Source: Andrena cerasifolii (lineage: Eukaryota > Arthropoda > Insecta > Hymenoptera > Andrenidae). From it: 64,000 nt of DNA. The notes under the pieces are model-generated. The model was not told where the DNA came from. It did not search any database and saw nothing but the letters and a program-made list of their open reading frames with translations. The DNA lies in contig NC_135119.1 of NCBI RefSeq assembly GCF_050908995.1, positions 19,869,001 to 19,933,000 on the forward strand. The letters are read 5' to 3'. Both the position numbers and the translations under genes were made by a program. Positions 20,709-33,600 of this stretch are shown here, piece after piece; positions within the stretch are counted from its first letter, which is position 1; each line of letters starts with the position of its first letter.

Positions 20709-23700
20709 ATGAGCCCTGGTCTTGGACACGATCCCCTTCCTTCGTACAATATCACTGCATTAGGTAAATGCCACTCTACATCTTTTCTCAAGCAACTTCT
20801 GCATGTCCTGTTTGCATAATTTTGTTAAGGGTGTTGTTACCTCCAGGCAATACTGCGCTGTGCCTGTGGCAACAACCGCAGCACATACTGTTCCAGTTGG
20901 CGAACTTCTGCTTCGCATTATCCTATTCAGCGCCTTCCTCCAGAAAAGGAATACTGTTTATGCATTCCGTCCTGATAATTGGTAAGTTCCTTTGTTTCTA
21001 ATATCATTCTAGAATGTTGTTTATGAGAGTTAATTTTTGTGATAGATCTAGTCTCAGATGTTTGGCAATGTTGTATATGTATCAATATACGACATTTCAC
21101 ATGGTGCAGAAACCAATAAAAAATATGAAGCCCTTTGGCTTCTATTTTGATTGGTCGATTAATGAAACCTTTATTTAAGGGATGTTTAATGATTACGGTA
21201 GTGGTGACGTTGCCCTTTCTTAATTTTCATTCCCACATATAGATGTATCGAATGAATTATTAAAATTATCATTGGTATGAAACTATTTTTGGGTCCAAAA
21301 AGTTTGTCGCAATTGTATTGTTGTTGATCCTTACGTGGTTAGCATATTCCCAGAATTTTCGAAGATTAATGTTTTAAGTAGCATTTTATGATATTAATCT
21401 GTCCTTTCAAGGCTTTATGTTGTTGTCTGGCTGGGCATGGCACGTTATATGTGCCCCTGATATATTCTCTTGGAACTTCAGTTTTTTATTGTTGAACATT
21501 GGACAGCTGGTTTACATCGTGTACCAAATGAGACCTGTTAGGTTTGATCCAGAATTGGAGGAAGCATATCACACCCTTTTCTACCCCTTCAAAGTAAGCG
21601 TTCCAAAACATTCTACTCGATTGTATGAAAAATTTATATATTTATGCACATAATCAAATCTATAAATTTATATATTAAAATTTTTTAGTGGTTCTTGCAA
21701 TTTGAAACTACGAAAAATTAAGATGGTTGATGAAACAAAAATTACACAGAACGCTCCCTTCTGGTGCACTGTTTCATGAACTGGAGCACATTCGTTTTTT
21801 GCTATAATTCTATAAAACGATATTGAAGAGAGAATTTATTTTCTTTATCCATTAGGTATCCAGACTACAATTTAAAAGACTGATGTCCCCAGAATTCGCG
21901 TCCATAATGTCGCTGCACGCTGGGGAGGCGTACGCCATGCAAAACTTAACTCGGACCGACAGATTGGGCCTGTTGCTCAGCGGCAAAGTAAACGTTCTCA
22001 GTGACTCGAATTTCTTGCATCCCATACTGCCTTGCGAGTTCTTGGACTCGCCAGAATTTGAAAGTTCCAGGGCATCTGTCGACGACAAGTTTAAGGTGAA
22101 AATATGATTCCTATTTCTTCGGAAGGTTTTCTTCACAATTTTAATTTCGACGTATTTCATTTAACTAATCCATTGACGTGTTCTATTAAACTCCTTGATG
22201 AAAAACTATTTTCAATTATGTAATTTGTAATTCAAATTGGTTGCAGGTATCGATTGTTGCTGCGAGCTCGTGCAGATACTTATTTTGGCAAAGATCTGCA
22301 CTCGAGTACCTTCTTGTAAAGGAGACATACCTGGCTACAGTTTTGACAACATTGGTTGCGAGGGACATAGCCACAAAATTGTACGCTATGAACAATAAGG
22401 TAGCAGAATTTTTTGAACCTGTAGAATTTCGTCTATAATAACACTTTGAGCGGCAGAAGGTTTTGAGAAATTCCCCTTTAAGTTAGTCAGGCATTTTTTA
22501 GCAAAACATGCCAGAACCGTGCGCAGGATGTAAATCCCTCAACGTGAAAACACGCCGAAGCTATTCAAATTAATAATGTATCTTCAACTTCGTCACGCCT
22601 TTATCGGCAGTAGCTTACACTGTTTAATATTTATTAAAGCCTTGTTATTTTTAGTTGTTTTCAACTTCAACTACCAGTATAACACCTACAACTTTGAAGA
22701 TAGAAAGAAATGTTTGAAACCAAAGTTGTTTGGTTCTGGGGGGAGCGCACATTGCGTGGTGAGCAAATTTTTTTCTCGGGGGAGGTGCTTAGGAGATTTG
22801 AGGGTAATTTTTATTTCTTTAAATGGAACCATGTATTATCGAACAGCTACGATTGCAGCCCTTCTCAAGGCAATTTCAAAGGTCACAGGCATAACAACGA
22901 GTGGAAAATGAAAATTCATTTTTTATGCATCTGAAACAGAATATTTTCGGCTTTATTAACGGAGTCAAACTGAATTCGCCCTGTATCTCAAGGCATGAAG
23001 GCATAGATAAATAATCGATAACATAATGGTTTACGTAAATATACTTCGCATTTGAGAAAAATATTTTTCATCAAAACCACTTTTTGCCATGCAAATAATA
23101 GTAGGGTTTAAGCTGGCAGATCCATCACTCAGCAGTTATTATACAACACAATTTTATTGACTACCTCCAACATGTTTAGCGAAATTTTATTAAAATTTTG
23201 CTTTATCCTGACGTTTGGTTAGATTGTTACAGATAAAGGGTCCCATCTAGACATAAGACTTCCTACTATCAGCGCAGGGTTAAGCATAAGCGGGGAGTAC
23301 AGGAGTCCAAGGGCGTCTAGGCAAGCTCTCATTCGCAGAAAAGAGTCCTCCTTGTCTTCTGATAATGGTACTCGCCACATTTACATCCTAATATACCAAT
23401 TAGTATTTAAAACTTAATGACATTTTATATTTCTTTTAAATTAACACTATACACTGCATTTAATTATTTTGCCATTCAGAGCATTCTCTAAAAATACAAT
23501 TTCCATCCAATTAGATTATTCGTTTCTTCATATGTGTACACTTCTACCCAAAGTATGGAATCATTTGCCGATTTTCATTAAAATCACATTCAATATCCTC
23601 CTCATTTGAAGTTATATTAATATACTGTCAGTGTCCACAGCAATGTCCTTTATTCCAATAAATTTTAGTAGCCACTTATATTCATTTATTCAACCATAAA

Positions 23701-24003
23701 ATACCTATTTACCTTAATACACATAGTGCTTCTAAATTTCTGTGCAACAGTGCACGTCTATTCTTTACTTCTGCATTAGGAATGGACCGTCCGTTTGTGA
23801 ACGATTTAATCTCCGTGCAACCTGTTCCAGGGGTGGCCAGTTTAAAAGATCGTCCAGTGAACAACCTCTCGAAAAAGGGGGCGCCGAACATGGAGCCCCT
23901 CCCTGAAATGCCCTCCTGCGACGACCTGGCCTCCAGCGGCGTGGAGAGCTGGCTGGATTCGTCTAGCAAGTACCACAGCTGCGAAATCGTAGACGAGGAA
24001 TAG
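20709..24003 (+). CDS. bves: Popeye domain-containing protein (bves/POPDC), 377 aa
   Basis: Membrane cAMP-binding Popeye protein, known in animals for roles in muscle and epithelial cell contacts. Exons: 20709-20763, 20847-20981, 21412-21593, 21856-22095, 22247-22399, 23223-23367, 23780-24003; GT-AG throughout, phases close at 1134 nt. The first ATG after an in-frame stop (20628) is used. A short outside N-terminus with an N-glycosylation site (NIT, residues 14-16) is followed by three membrane segments (~31-48, 54-72, 83-102), then QMRPVRFDPELEE and the Popeye domain (~105-245). The phosphate-binding-cassette motif FLDSPEF is at 186-192, with FKVSIVA at the next exon junction. The C-tail is acidic and serine-rich. 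The TAG at 24001 is followed in frame by 16 coding-like codons. Single copy here; base use is ordinary. Confidence 0.95.
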
Positions 24004-24054
24004 CAGGAGGCCTCGCTGACGCCGGACACCTTCTACGAAGGAGACAGCGACTAA
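24001..24054 (+). other. Possible readthrough extension of bves
   Basis: Directly after the TAG stop the same frame continues for 16 sense codons (start QEASLTPDTF, end EGDSD) and then TAA at 24052. The peptide is acidic like the preceding tail, the codons are GC-rich like the exon and unlike the following 3' UTR, and the context is TAG-CAG. Either programmed stop readthrough or a recent CAG-to-TAG change would explain it. Confidence 0.5.
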
Positions 24055-25373
24055 TGTCGGCGTTTACAATATGCGAGAGCATATTAAAGAAGACTGCACG
24101 TTTCCCGATCGGACGGTAGAAAGCAGTTTGCCCGATAAGAGGGAACTCCGCCTTTTAACAATTACGCGAAGGTGTTATGTAAAATGTACACGTCGTCGCG
24201 CGTCGGCGATAACTGGCCTGTGTTTGCTGCACGGTGAAAGAGGGATTCCCCGTCGCTTATCGTATCGATACGTGTCTCGATTACAGTGTCTCGGAAGGAA
24301 CGTTCAAACGATGTCCTTAAATGGCGAAACTATAAATAGGACGATGTCAAGGTCGCTCTAAAAAATGTGAATGGTAGTAGGATGACTGGTATTTTAGTTT
24401 AGATGAAAGTGTGCGATGAGGGTTGCTCCTCGGTGGCCTGGGCAGTTAGTTGACTCTGCTCGGCGAGGCGGGGGGAACCACAGCTTTTGGTGCACGCTTT
24501 GTTAGGTGGATAGAATTGTACAGATAGAACGCTTTTATAAAAAGTGTGTTGATACTCCGTCGATTGTTACTCGTAATACTATTTGCAATGTTACGTGATA
24601 TCATTTAGGGCGTAAGGTGTTCACGCTATAACAGTTCTTCAGGTATTGGTTTATTTGGGCATTGGAGAAATTGGAATGTTTTGGTAGGCCCAATGTTTTG
24701 AAGCAGTCTGGCAGCAGGAAGTGATCAATGTATGGGGGATGTTTTAGTCTTCAAATGTGGTGCAAAGGATTATCTTATTATTGGAAGTCGATCGTCTTAC
24801 TATTAAGGGGGGATTGCGCCTCGTTGGGCCGAAAAATTGGTAATTCTTTGTGAATTTTTTGTACAAAGACGGTTCAACAAATTAATTTGAGGTTTGACAG
24901 GCTTGAAATAAGTTAAATATATATGCTTTACTATTATATATGGGGTGACAACTGACTTCAGAATGAGTTGAATAATTTTAAATCTTATTAGGAGTCGATA
25001 ATTGGAAGTTTAATTATTTATTCGAGGATGTTACGTTTAGATGTAATCTCCAATGTGTTTCCAGTATACCCAGCTGAGTGTACTTTAAAAATGGCTGTTA
25101 TCCCAAAGATCGAAACGTGTGGCATTCCATTTAGCAAGAGAAATCGGTTCTTGACAAAATTCATACGAATAATTCTGCTAAACTTTCCAAATTCTGAAAA
25201 CAGTCACTTTAAGTGAATCAACCTGTACATTATAAGTTAGTCTGTGTTTCCAAGAAACGAATTAAGAAATATTTAAGCTACTTATGACAGTTGCACTTGT
25301 CGTTTGTACTTATTACTTGATCACTAAGCTTCTTCTGCTACGTCAATTAACAACTGTCATTATTGTGTGTTAC
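24055..25373. other. Probable bves 3' UTR and downstream flank
   Basis: No coding signal. The start should be bves 3' UTR; its poly(A) site cannot be fixed from sequence alone because several AT-rich signals occur. Confidence 0.4.
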
Positions 25374-25484
25374 TTAGGCCGGGTACAGACGTCTGTGAAC
25401 TTCACGAACGTTCAACACATGCATTCTCATTCTGCCTCGACTTGCCTCGTTCGCATTCGTCCATCAAGTCTGTACCCGGCCTAA
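25374..25484. mobile_element. MITE, 111 bp, with perfect terminal inverted repeats
   Basis: TTAGGCCGGGTACAGAC at the left end and its exact reverse complement at the right end. TA dinucleotides at both borders fit a Tc1/mariner-type target duplication with TIR GGCCGGGTACAGAC. Too short to code; a non-autonomous element. Confidence 0.8.
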
Positions 25485-28400
25485 TAAGTTGATAGAACTA
25501 TAGTTGACATATCTTGCTCGCAGATAAGTGACTCTTTGTAAGTAGGAAGATTTTTTAATGACAAAAAATTTTAAATAAACAGAAATGTTTCCTTTTCCGA
25601 AACAAACGCGTTAGAGTAGAATGCACTTGTAAGTAAGAACGAAAAATGTTGTCTCTGAAAAGTGAGTGTCGTCTAAAAAGTATTGTACATAGCACGTAGT
25701 TCGATACAACGTAAGAAACTGTCAGTAGCATAAAAAATGCACATAGAGCGAAATAAGGAGAGTGAATCAGTCATGGGTCAGACGCGCAGTCCAAAGAATC
25801 TCATTTCAGCATCTATCAACTCCAAGAATCGCTCGAAGAACAGAACGTATCGAAAACTCTGGAGCAGTGTTCAAAGACTATCCTATAAATCGTTTTCAAT
25901 CAGTCTTTCCCAAAACTCAGCGCACACAAGACTCGACACAATAATGATTGCGCTTTAATCCGACGTTACCTCGACGTATGCTCTCATGTAGGATAGAAAA
26001 TTACTATAGTTTCGAAGGCAGTATTATTCGACAAGGAAATGAAAATGACACCTGGAGTAAGCAGCAAGTAATTTCTGAACAGAATACTTGAACTAACTAG
26101 TTTTCTAGAACATACCCGATGTGTCGCTAAGAAGTGGCCAGAAAGTGCTCTTGAAGCAAATACAGTTCCAAGCGTTAATTGCGCGAAGGTGCTTATCAAG
26201 TAACGAGGTATCTAGAGGACAACAACATCGTTATTGTGTAATTAAGGATATTCATATAATATGCGTATTATATTATGCGGCAAAGAATGTCCGCCTCTAC
26301 ACTATTTCGATAAAGATTGTTTACAAGAACCTAGGTATGTGCATATTATGTTTCATAACGTTTTCTACTTTAGGTAACTTTTAAAAGCATTGTACGCTGT
26401 GGGCATTTTTTATGTTGTTAGTATTTCATAGAGAACTTAATGTATAATTACGTGTACTATACACATAGTTGATATAAGTTATTGCATAAGAAGTTTTAAT
26501 TAAGATAAACAATGATCGAAATATCAGGATAAATCCAAGCACAAACGGCTTCGTATTTTACCACGCGCATTTGTAAGATACGTTTTATTTTTTCTTAAAT
26601 ATTATACAGTTGTTTATATTAGACAGCTTTTGGGGGACGTTTTATGAATTTCCCTGACGAGTAGTTTATTATTTATCGATAATTGAAAACAGTGGAATTG
26701 CTAATATTCGAGGATATATTTTTAATGGATATTTTAAACACATTGTAATAACGTTTTGTAAGAATGTATTTTTAAATTCTGCGTAGAAGGAGATGCTTGC
26801 CATGCAAGATTCTTAAATTTTTCTTAAATCTTTTTTCAAATTAGACTGTGAAATGATTGCTGTAGGTGCTATTCGTTATGCCATTTATTTGGAACAGATG
26901 TTATTGTAGAACGCTAGTTTATTGTTTACAGTTTTCATCTTAGAAAGTATTTCACCGCAGGAACTATATGTAAATACATTGTTAATTTTGCACTGTAGCG
27001 TCATCGATGGCTATATGAAAGTTCGATCGAACAGATTCGAGATATATAATTCGTAGCGTTGAAATACGTGTTTTGTACAGATTTTAAGTACCGTTTTCTT
27101 GTTAATAAACAATGCAATGTTCAAAACACGAGTTTACACAAAATCTTGTTACAAGTTATTTGTCCAAACATCATCGATTCACTGTCTGCTACTTCGAAAC
27201 ATGTGATATCAACCTTGTCGAAGTTAACAGTTGATACTCACACATTTTTCTACTGAAGTGAAAATTTCATATGCTTCTGACTTCGCGTTACTGAGCCATC
27301 GGAACATCCTTTAAATGAATGGTTAATATTGAAAACTCCTATCAATTATATCTATCTACTCATCATGTATTCTACAGAATAATGGAGTATACGTCACCTG
27401 AATCATTAATTTATATTTTTAGAGTGGTAAGTTGTAGTAAATTCTTGTTTTGTACGGATGATAATATGCTTAAACATACCTGCTTCTGACAAGTTATTTT
27501 AAAACTCCACGTCGCACGATTGCAAATCGATTATTCCCAGAAATATCCTTAACCCAGTAGATGCTGATAATTTGAACGCTCAGTCGACGTTACGTGCGGA
27601 ACTCTCTTAGCTGTATCTCTTAACCATAGTCGATGAACGCCCAAGGGCGTTCTCAGGAAGTGCACAGTACAAAGGGTGAAAGACACCCGAGAACAGAGTA
27701 AAACATACTCTTTCAAAAATAGATTGAAAAGTCTGCAGACTTTTGCAAAGGTTACTAGAAAAATGTATGATGTTTTTCGTAGTGTAGTATTACACACTTA
27801 GAATATTCACTGTAATTGAAATAACAAAAAGGCTCCCAGGGTGGTTATTAAAGTGTTTTTCTCGTTGCAATTGTTGCCTGAAAGACAGTTCTATGTAATG
27901 AAGGCTTAAATACTCGTTATGGGTTCGTGGCATGCGTCCAATGAGTTTTTGAGACATTTGCTTTGGATGATAACCAACTAATTTCGTTAATGGCCCATCA
28001 AATTATGCCAGGAACATTGCAACTTGAGCAACTATAAAATGACCCGCTGCTCCTATCCTCCTTGCCTAACACTCTCGTATTATTTCCACGCGTCTCGTCG
28101 AACAAACCCCTTTTATAACCCCTAATACCATTCCTTTGGTATGAAGAAATAAGCTAGAGCTACATCTACATGTACGAAATGGAAGAACAAAATTCACAGA
28201 AAGAATTAAGTGAAAAAAATCAACATTGCTTCGAAAATGGAACGGAAATATGGAATTATCAAAAGTACAAGATCAATGGAAATGGTTGTAGGAAAAGGTA
28301 TTAATTTGAAGATTTTTATACAGAATTATAAGGAAAAAGTGACCAAAAAAATTGTTTTGAGAGTCTCGATTTGATAAACAAATCGCAGTGGGTATAATTA

Positions 28401-29721
28401 ATATTATCATATTACTTTCATAATGTTCGATGAAATTATAAAGTATATTTTATTTTAAATTAGCTAAAATTACCATTGTAGACGCGCATTTCTTCTTTTC
28501 TGTCCTGTCATTTATTTTTAACAGAAATTTTGTCTGTGGTTCTAAGTCCACCTAGATATTTATTTAGAACTTTACATTTCTCCTAGTACTATTAAGTTTT
28601 GCATTGATGATGTGATACAAAAAAAACATGAGATGTAGGGTCTATTCAGGCCACATGATCTTCGTGGAACTCGAGACAATCTGGTAGATTAGGAAAAACG
28701 AGCGTAGGGCTGCAATTAACATTTAAAGTATTATCCCTTCGCTCAATCTTCTCTGAGGGTGTATTATCTTGCCTAACCCAGACGGACAGCCTCGAAATAG
28801 CACGGGCAATAGAAACGCCCCTGTACAGTGAAAGAAGATTGATCTGATGACGAATACTCTGGCTGGGCCATCTGTATGTGTAATTGCTAGCCAGTTCGCT
28901 GAAACGGCCTAATTATCGCGGCTTCGATTTTATCAGAGTAGAAAATCTCTTGTTCATTCATGTTTTAATGACCACCTGCCTATTAAACGCGAATTACCTA
29001 GCAGAATATTTTAAATATTTTAAATATTTCAATCCCCACTAATTAATTCAGTATTTTAGATTTTCTAAAATAGAACACGGATTGAACAGTGTCAATGGCA
29101 AAATATTTTGCTTGAAATTGAACGCTTACGTAAGCGCAAGTAATTGAGTTTTCTACTTCACTGGTTTAGTATCTATAATTACGACCAATGTGTTTGATTA
29201 CGATGATCGATGCCAGTGAACAGGTGATATTTTGAATTGACAAATTCGCGCCATGTATTCTTGTGATTACCCAGAACGTACCTATTGTGGAACAGTGAGG
29301 TCTGGTTTAACGATTGTCGTGTATACTCGACGAAGATCGATCGATTTCATGTAATCAGACGATAATACTGATAGCGAAAGGAACGTACCTATCCCTCCCT
29401 ATTTCATGGCTGTCTGGTAGTCAAAACTTCGCGTGACAATGTCCAATGAACTTAAACCATGAACCAGGGGCATTGAAATATGTATAATGGCATATACGCG
29501 GGACGATACTTACGATTATTTAGCGACAATCGAAATAATTTGAATAATGTAAAAGATAAAGAAGGTAAGAGTTTAAAGAAACGGGGAAAATCCTTCCGGT
29601 GTTAGATATACAGAAAGAACGAAATGAATTATTATACTTTTTATCAACCGTTTTTATCGCCCATTTAGAATGTATGATAGGAATTCGCATAAAGAACGAC
29701 ATTATCGTTTATCCTTACTTA
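25485..29721. other. Gene-poor AT-rich DNA
   Basis: No exon, RNA gene or complete mobile element recognised. Short open frames have no domain, and both strands are similarly open. 28,640-28,960 is somewhat less AT-rich, without identified content. Confidence 0.4.
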
Positions 29722-29925
29722 ATATATAAAAGTGAAACGTTGTCTGTTTGTCCTTCTTTCACGCCTAAACGGCTGAACGGATTTCAATTAAATTTTGAAT
29801 ATACATTACACACGTCCTGGATTAGATTATAGGCTATTTTTTGTTTTGTTTAGGCTTTTTTATTTTGCAAATATAATAAATGATTCCCGGGTGAAACCGG
29901 GTAACGAGTCAGCTCGTATATCATA
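29722..29925 (+). repeat. Dispersed repeat with CCCGGGTGAAACCGGG end
   Basis: Starts near TATATAAAAGTGAAACG, contains CGCCTAAACGGCTGAACGGA, and ends TTCCCGGGTGAAACCGGGTA followed by ACGAGTCAGCTCG. This arrangement is a common interspersed repeat pattern in insect genomes; superfamily not assigned. Confidence 0.5.
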
Positions 29926-30250
29926 AAAGAGTAACTAGTGCTCGCTTCATTTAATTTATGCAACCTAGAAGATAATAAGGAAATGGAATACTTAGTTACT
30001 AAATTTACAATTCTTTCGGAATCGAATATGAATATTTATGCGAATGCATATTCTTGTGCCATGTAGGCGAAGTGTTTCTTTTTTTTTTAAATGGAATTCA
30101 GTCAAACAGTTGCTTCGCCATGTAGGGGTTTTGAAAATGCACATTTTATTTCACACAGTTTGCACGTTCTGCACTTGAAGTTTATGAGACAGGCTGCAGA
30201 ACGTGTGTGTTATTTCTAGAAACATTTTCAAAATTATCTTCATTTATACA
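29926..30250. other. Non-coding stretch with a short hairpin
   Basis: No gene seen. An 11-bp stem, CACGTTCTGCA and its reverse complement TGCAGAACGTG (about 30161-30203), brackets ~21 bases; it may form a local hairpin. Confidence 0.4.
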
Positions 30251-30251
30251 T

Positions 30252-30304
30252 AGCCCCGCCGGGGCTGAAGTCTGTAGACGTCTACAGACTTTTAAAGACG
30301 TCTT
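30252..30304. repeat. Cluster of three adjacent palindromes
   Basis: AGCCCCGCCGGGGCT (30252-30266) is followed one base later by a perfect 24-bp palindrome whose half is AAGTCTGTAGAC (30268-30291), then AAGACGTCTT (30295-30304). No gene relation is visible. Confidence 0.7.
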
Positions 30305-30939
30305 AACCGCTTCTTCCCCTCGGACGTGATCTGTCGCGACGCCGATACTGTTAGTACTTATAAGGAAACACGAGTTATCACGCGACGCGATGCCGTTCGT
30401 GTGATGCCACAGACGAGTAGACACGCGTCTTCTGTTTTCGCTCCACGGTCACTTAGCTTGCTTCTACGTGTGAGAATCAGTGAGAAACAGTTGTGCATGG
30501 TGCAAAACAAAAAATATCCGCAAAGAAACAAGATATTATTGTACAAATTGCGATGTACCATTATGTGCAACTCCATGTTTTGAATTATAACACACAAAAG
30601 AATAATAAATTGCAGTTGTCCTGAAAACAATATGTTTTTCTTTTCCCACACCGTTTCCGGATTTAACACTTTTTCGAATTAAAGCTTTTAATCTAATAAT
30701 GAAGCACGCGTCGTCTGTGAGATCGCAGGAACAGTATCGCGTCGCGGGATAACACGACCGAGGCTCGAAGAAGCGCGGCTTCCTATAAAGATTGTCGCCA
30801 AAGTTATTTGAGCTTCAAATAATTCTGGAATAAAGATCCAAATAAAGATGAAAAATTATTTGAAGATGAGGTTGAAAGGCTGAGGTTGAAATTTTTATGT
30901 TGAAAAATACGATTTTATTGATTTCTTACATAAAAAATA
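30305..30939. other. Non-coding stretch
   Basis: No recognised gene. Overlapping short open frames on both strands around 30326-30669 lack domains and are taken as chance. Confidence 0.35.
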
Positions 30940-31300
30940 TTTTTTTTATCTTTTCTAAAGAATTTATCCCGAAATTCCGCTCCGGACACATCGTAGGGTA
31001 TGGTTTTCTGCAACTCTCATTAAATTTTCATCCAAATCGTTGGAGCGGTTTTCGAGATTTTATGTTCACCGTCTTGAAAAACGTAGTTCGCGGGAAATCG
31101 CGTTTAAAGTTGGACATGCAGTTTTGTCTTTATGCGATCTCATGTGCAGACTCGTACATTTTTGGCTGCAATTCCTTCAATTTTTGGAATTTCGGAGCCC
31201 GATTGCGCTTAAAATGCGTAGAAAACATATGAACAGCGGAATATGAACAAATCCTAAAAAACAATTTTGAAAATTTCGAGGGTAACCTACCCCCTTAAGG
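30940..31300. repeat. Dispersed repeat ending in ACCTACCCCCTTAAGG
   Basis: Contains TTTCATCCAAATCGTTGGAG, a TTCCTTCAATTTTTGGAATT segment and ends GGGTAACCTACCCCCTTAAG. A related TTAAGGGGGTG end occurs at 52,930. Resembles a repeat common in Hymenoptera; no coding capacity here. Confidence 0.5.
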
Positions 31301-32395
31301 AGCCCGACCTCCGTGGTGTTTTTCAGACTCGCGCGGGAGGGGAGCTCGAAGCCAATGATACCTCGGGTGTACATCGGCTAAGGAAAACTGTAAAGCCGCT
31401 CCCTTCGGGACAATGTCGACTGCACGTGTTTCGCACCCACGCATGCTCCCCTTTGAAACACGCGTGACGCCCTCGCCTGTTACTTGTGCTTCAAAGATAC
31501 ACTCAACAATTTCAACAAAATACACAGTAACACGAAGTTACTCCCAAACAAAACGAAGAAATCTCTGGAAATTTCGATAAGGGTGACAAAAATTATGCGG
31601 CAAGAAATTGAAAAGGAGCATGTGGAGGCACAGATCCATTGAGAGAAGGATAGCCATAGATATAGCAGATATATCAAACTGGGGATCATACGAAGGGTGA
31701 GAAAGAGGTACGGAAATAGGGTAGACGTGTATAAGTGAGCAGCAGCGAAGTGTTAAGGGTAGCAAGGGAGAATATATCTGATTAACAACTGATTTAATAA
31801 ATTCTGCATAGCGTATCCCTGCAAAACGAGAAGAAGGACCAAGAAGTAAGTAACACGCATTAGCCAGAACTCGGCATGAAACCAAACAAAAGGGAAAGCA
31901 GCGTAACGTGTGCGTGTAACAATGTACCATAGAACGTGGCAAAAAAACCAGAGAGAATGGTAGATATAAACGCCTGAAGAAAGAGCGACGCAGAAGGATA
32001 GGCTGGCTGAGGGCAGGAAAATCGAAAGGAGGCTAAGCACCCAGAAGCAAAAAAAAAAAAAATACGGAGCGCAAGACGTGTGGGTAAATAACGTCCGTGG
32101 CGAAGCGGGGAGGGGGTGCAGACAAAGAGGGGCACCGTAGAAGAGGGCGAAGGTAAACTCCTAAAAGGGAGAAGTGGCCACCGGGAGGAACGCACGGTCG
32201 TGAAACAGAAGCCCGGTAAGATGGGGTGGAAACGAGTTTCGTGTAAGTTTCACGGACTGGTGACGAGTGCTGCCACCTACGCGGAGGGCGTGGCGCTAGT
32301 TCCATCGGAGCTTAGTCTAACGAGAGCTTTGGCACGCGTAGCACGACTCGGGGATAGCAGCACTTGCGTCGCTTCTGCCAGCCGCGTGAGAGCGA
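31301..32395. other. Non-coding stretch before the CpG-rich block
   Basis: Open frames on the minus strand (31,480-32,305) are low-complexity or compositional and show no domain. No exon recognised. Confidence 0.35.
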
Positions 32396-32450
32396 GAGAG
32401 TGACAGAGAGGGTGGGTAACGTCGATGAGCGAAAGAGAGAGTGAGAGACA

Positions 32451-32515
32451 GAGTGAGTGAGTGAGTGAGTGAGTGAGTGAGAGAAAGAGAGAGAGGGAGA
32501 TAGAGAGAGAGAAAG
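32451..32515. repeat. (GTGA)n microsatellite and adjoining GA-rich tract
   Basis: About eight GTGA units (32451-32484), followed by purine-rich GAGA sequence. Confidence 0.85.
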
Positions 32516-33070
32516 GGTGAGAGTTCAACGTTGCGCGCGGCCAGGAGGAAGAAGGACAACGGAGGCAAGCGTTTGGGGGTGGAAGAAGGAGAGGGTGACG
32601 AACACGGTGGTAGCAAGAGATGGGTGTACGCGTGAAGCGGAGAAGCGGATCGACAGAGGAGTGATGTCGCGGAGATGAATGAACCGGCCGATCGTACGCG
32701 ACACGTCGCGATGACATCGATAGTTACCGAACGGTGGACGCGGCGCGTGTTGGCGCCGCCAGGACGAAGGACGACGGAACCAGGACCACGGTGCTGAGGG
32801 CTTACGAGGGAGGACCAGAGAGTGGCGGCAGTGACCATGGCGCCCCTCCTCGCATGTAAACAGTGTTTCACGCTCGACGCACGCCTCGAGAGCAGCGTTC
32901 CTGGTGCCGCTACCGTCGTCCCTGCCGCAGCCGTGGCCGTTCACGTCGGCCCTAGCCGAAGCCGATGAACAGCCGTCCAGGTCGCCGCGCTGGCAGGATC
33001 GCAGTCGTCCCGGGGCAAGACGGTATGGACGGACGAGACGAGTCATGATTCTCGTCCTGCTGCGTTGCCG

Positions 33071-33135
33071 TTGTCCTCGTCCTCGTCCTCGTCCTCGCCG
33101 TCGCCGTTGTCGCCGTCGTCGCCGTCGCCGCGCGA
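33071..33135. repeat. Trinucleotide/hexanucleotide repeat (GTCCTC/GTCGCC)
   Basis: Imperfect run of GTCCTC changing to GTCGCC-type units inside the CpG-rich block. Confidence 0.8.
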
Positions 33136-33600
33136 AACCGTGCTGCTCCGACCCCAGTGCTCGTTGCTCGCCGCCCCGTCGAACGTTCTATGCGCGTGCA
33201 AGACGTTGAATCGAGCCCCCGGAGCGACGTGCAAACGTGATTGATGCATGACGCATCCGACCGCCACCTAACAAGTGGTAACGAGCGTGAGAAACGAGTA
33301 CGTTCACGTTTCCGTGACAATGCCTATCGTTCGCGTGTTATCTGTAGCCTCCCGATCATCTTTTTGTTTTTCTTCTTTCCGTAGCCTGCCCTTTCTGCCC
33401 CTCTCCATTCAACTTCGTCCGATCTCGTCCGTTCGTTCTTTTTCGATTAGTGAAACGATGGGTAGGACCGTTGTCAGAGCTTGGCGAGAACACATGTCAC
33501 CTGGTCGAACCCGGGCCGTGAAAACGGCGCTTTAGACGAGCCCCGACCATCCCGTCACGTTTTCTCTGGATTCGACGCGGCTAACGGCAGGATACGTTTC

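Larger units (their letters stand above)
32396..33600. promoter_or_regulatory. CpG-rich block, candidate promoter/5' UTR region
   Basis: A ~1.2-kb stretch markedly richer in G+C and CpG than the rest of the window. It carries a (GTGA)n tract, GA-rich DNA and a (GTCCTC)n/(GTCGCC)n tract. Frames on both strands are open only because of composition and give low-complexity Arg/Pro or Thr/Ala runs, so I do not call a protein. Such blocks often mark the first exon of widely expressed or developmental genes. Direction cannot be told. Confidence 0.35.

Noticed and set aside
32277..33320. Several 100-184-aa frames in the CpG-rich block
   Set aside because: Products are low-complexity (Ser/Leu, Arg/Pro, Thr/Ala runs) created by microsatellites.
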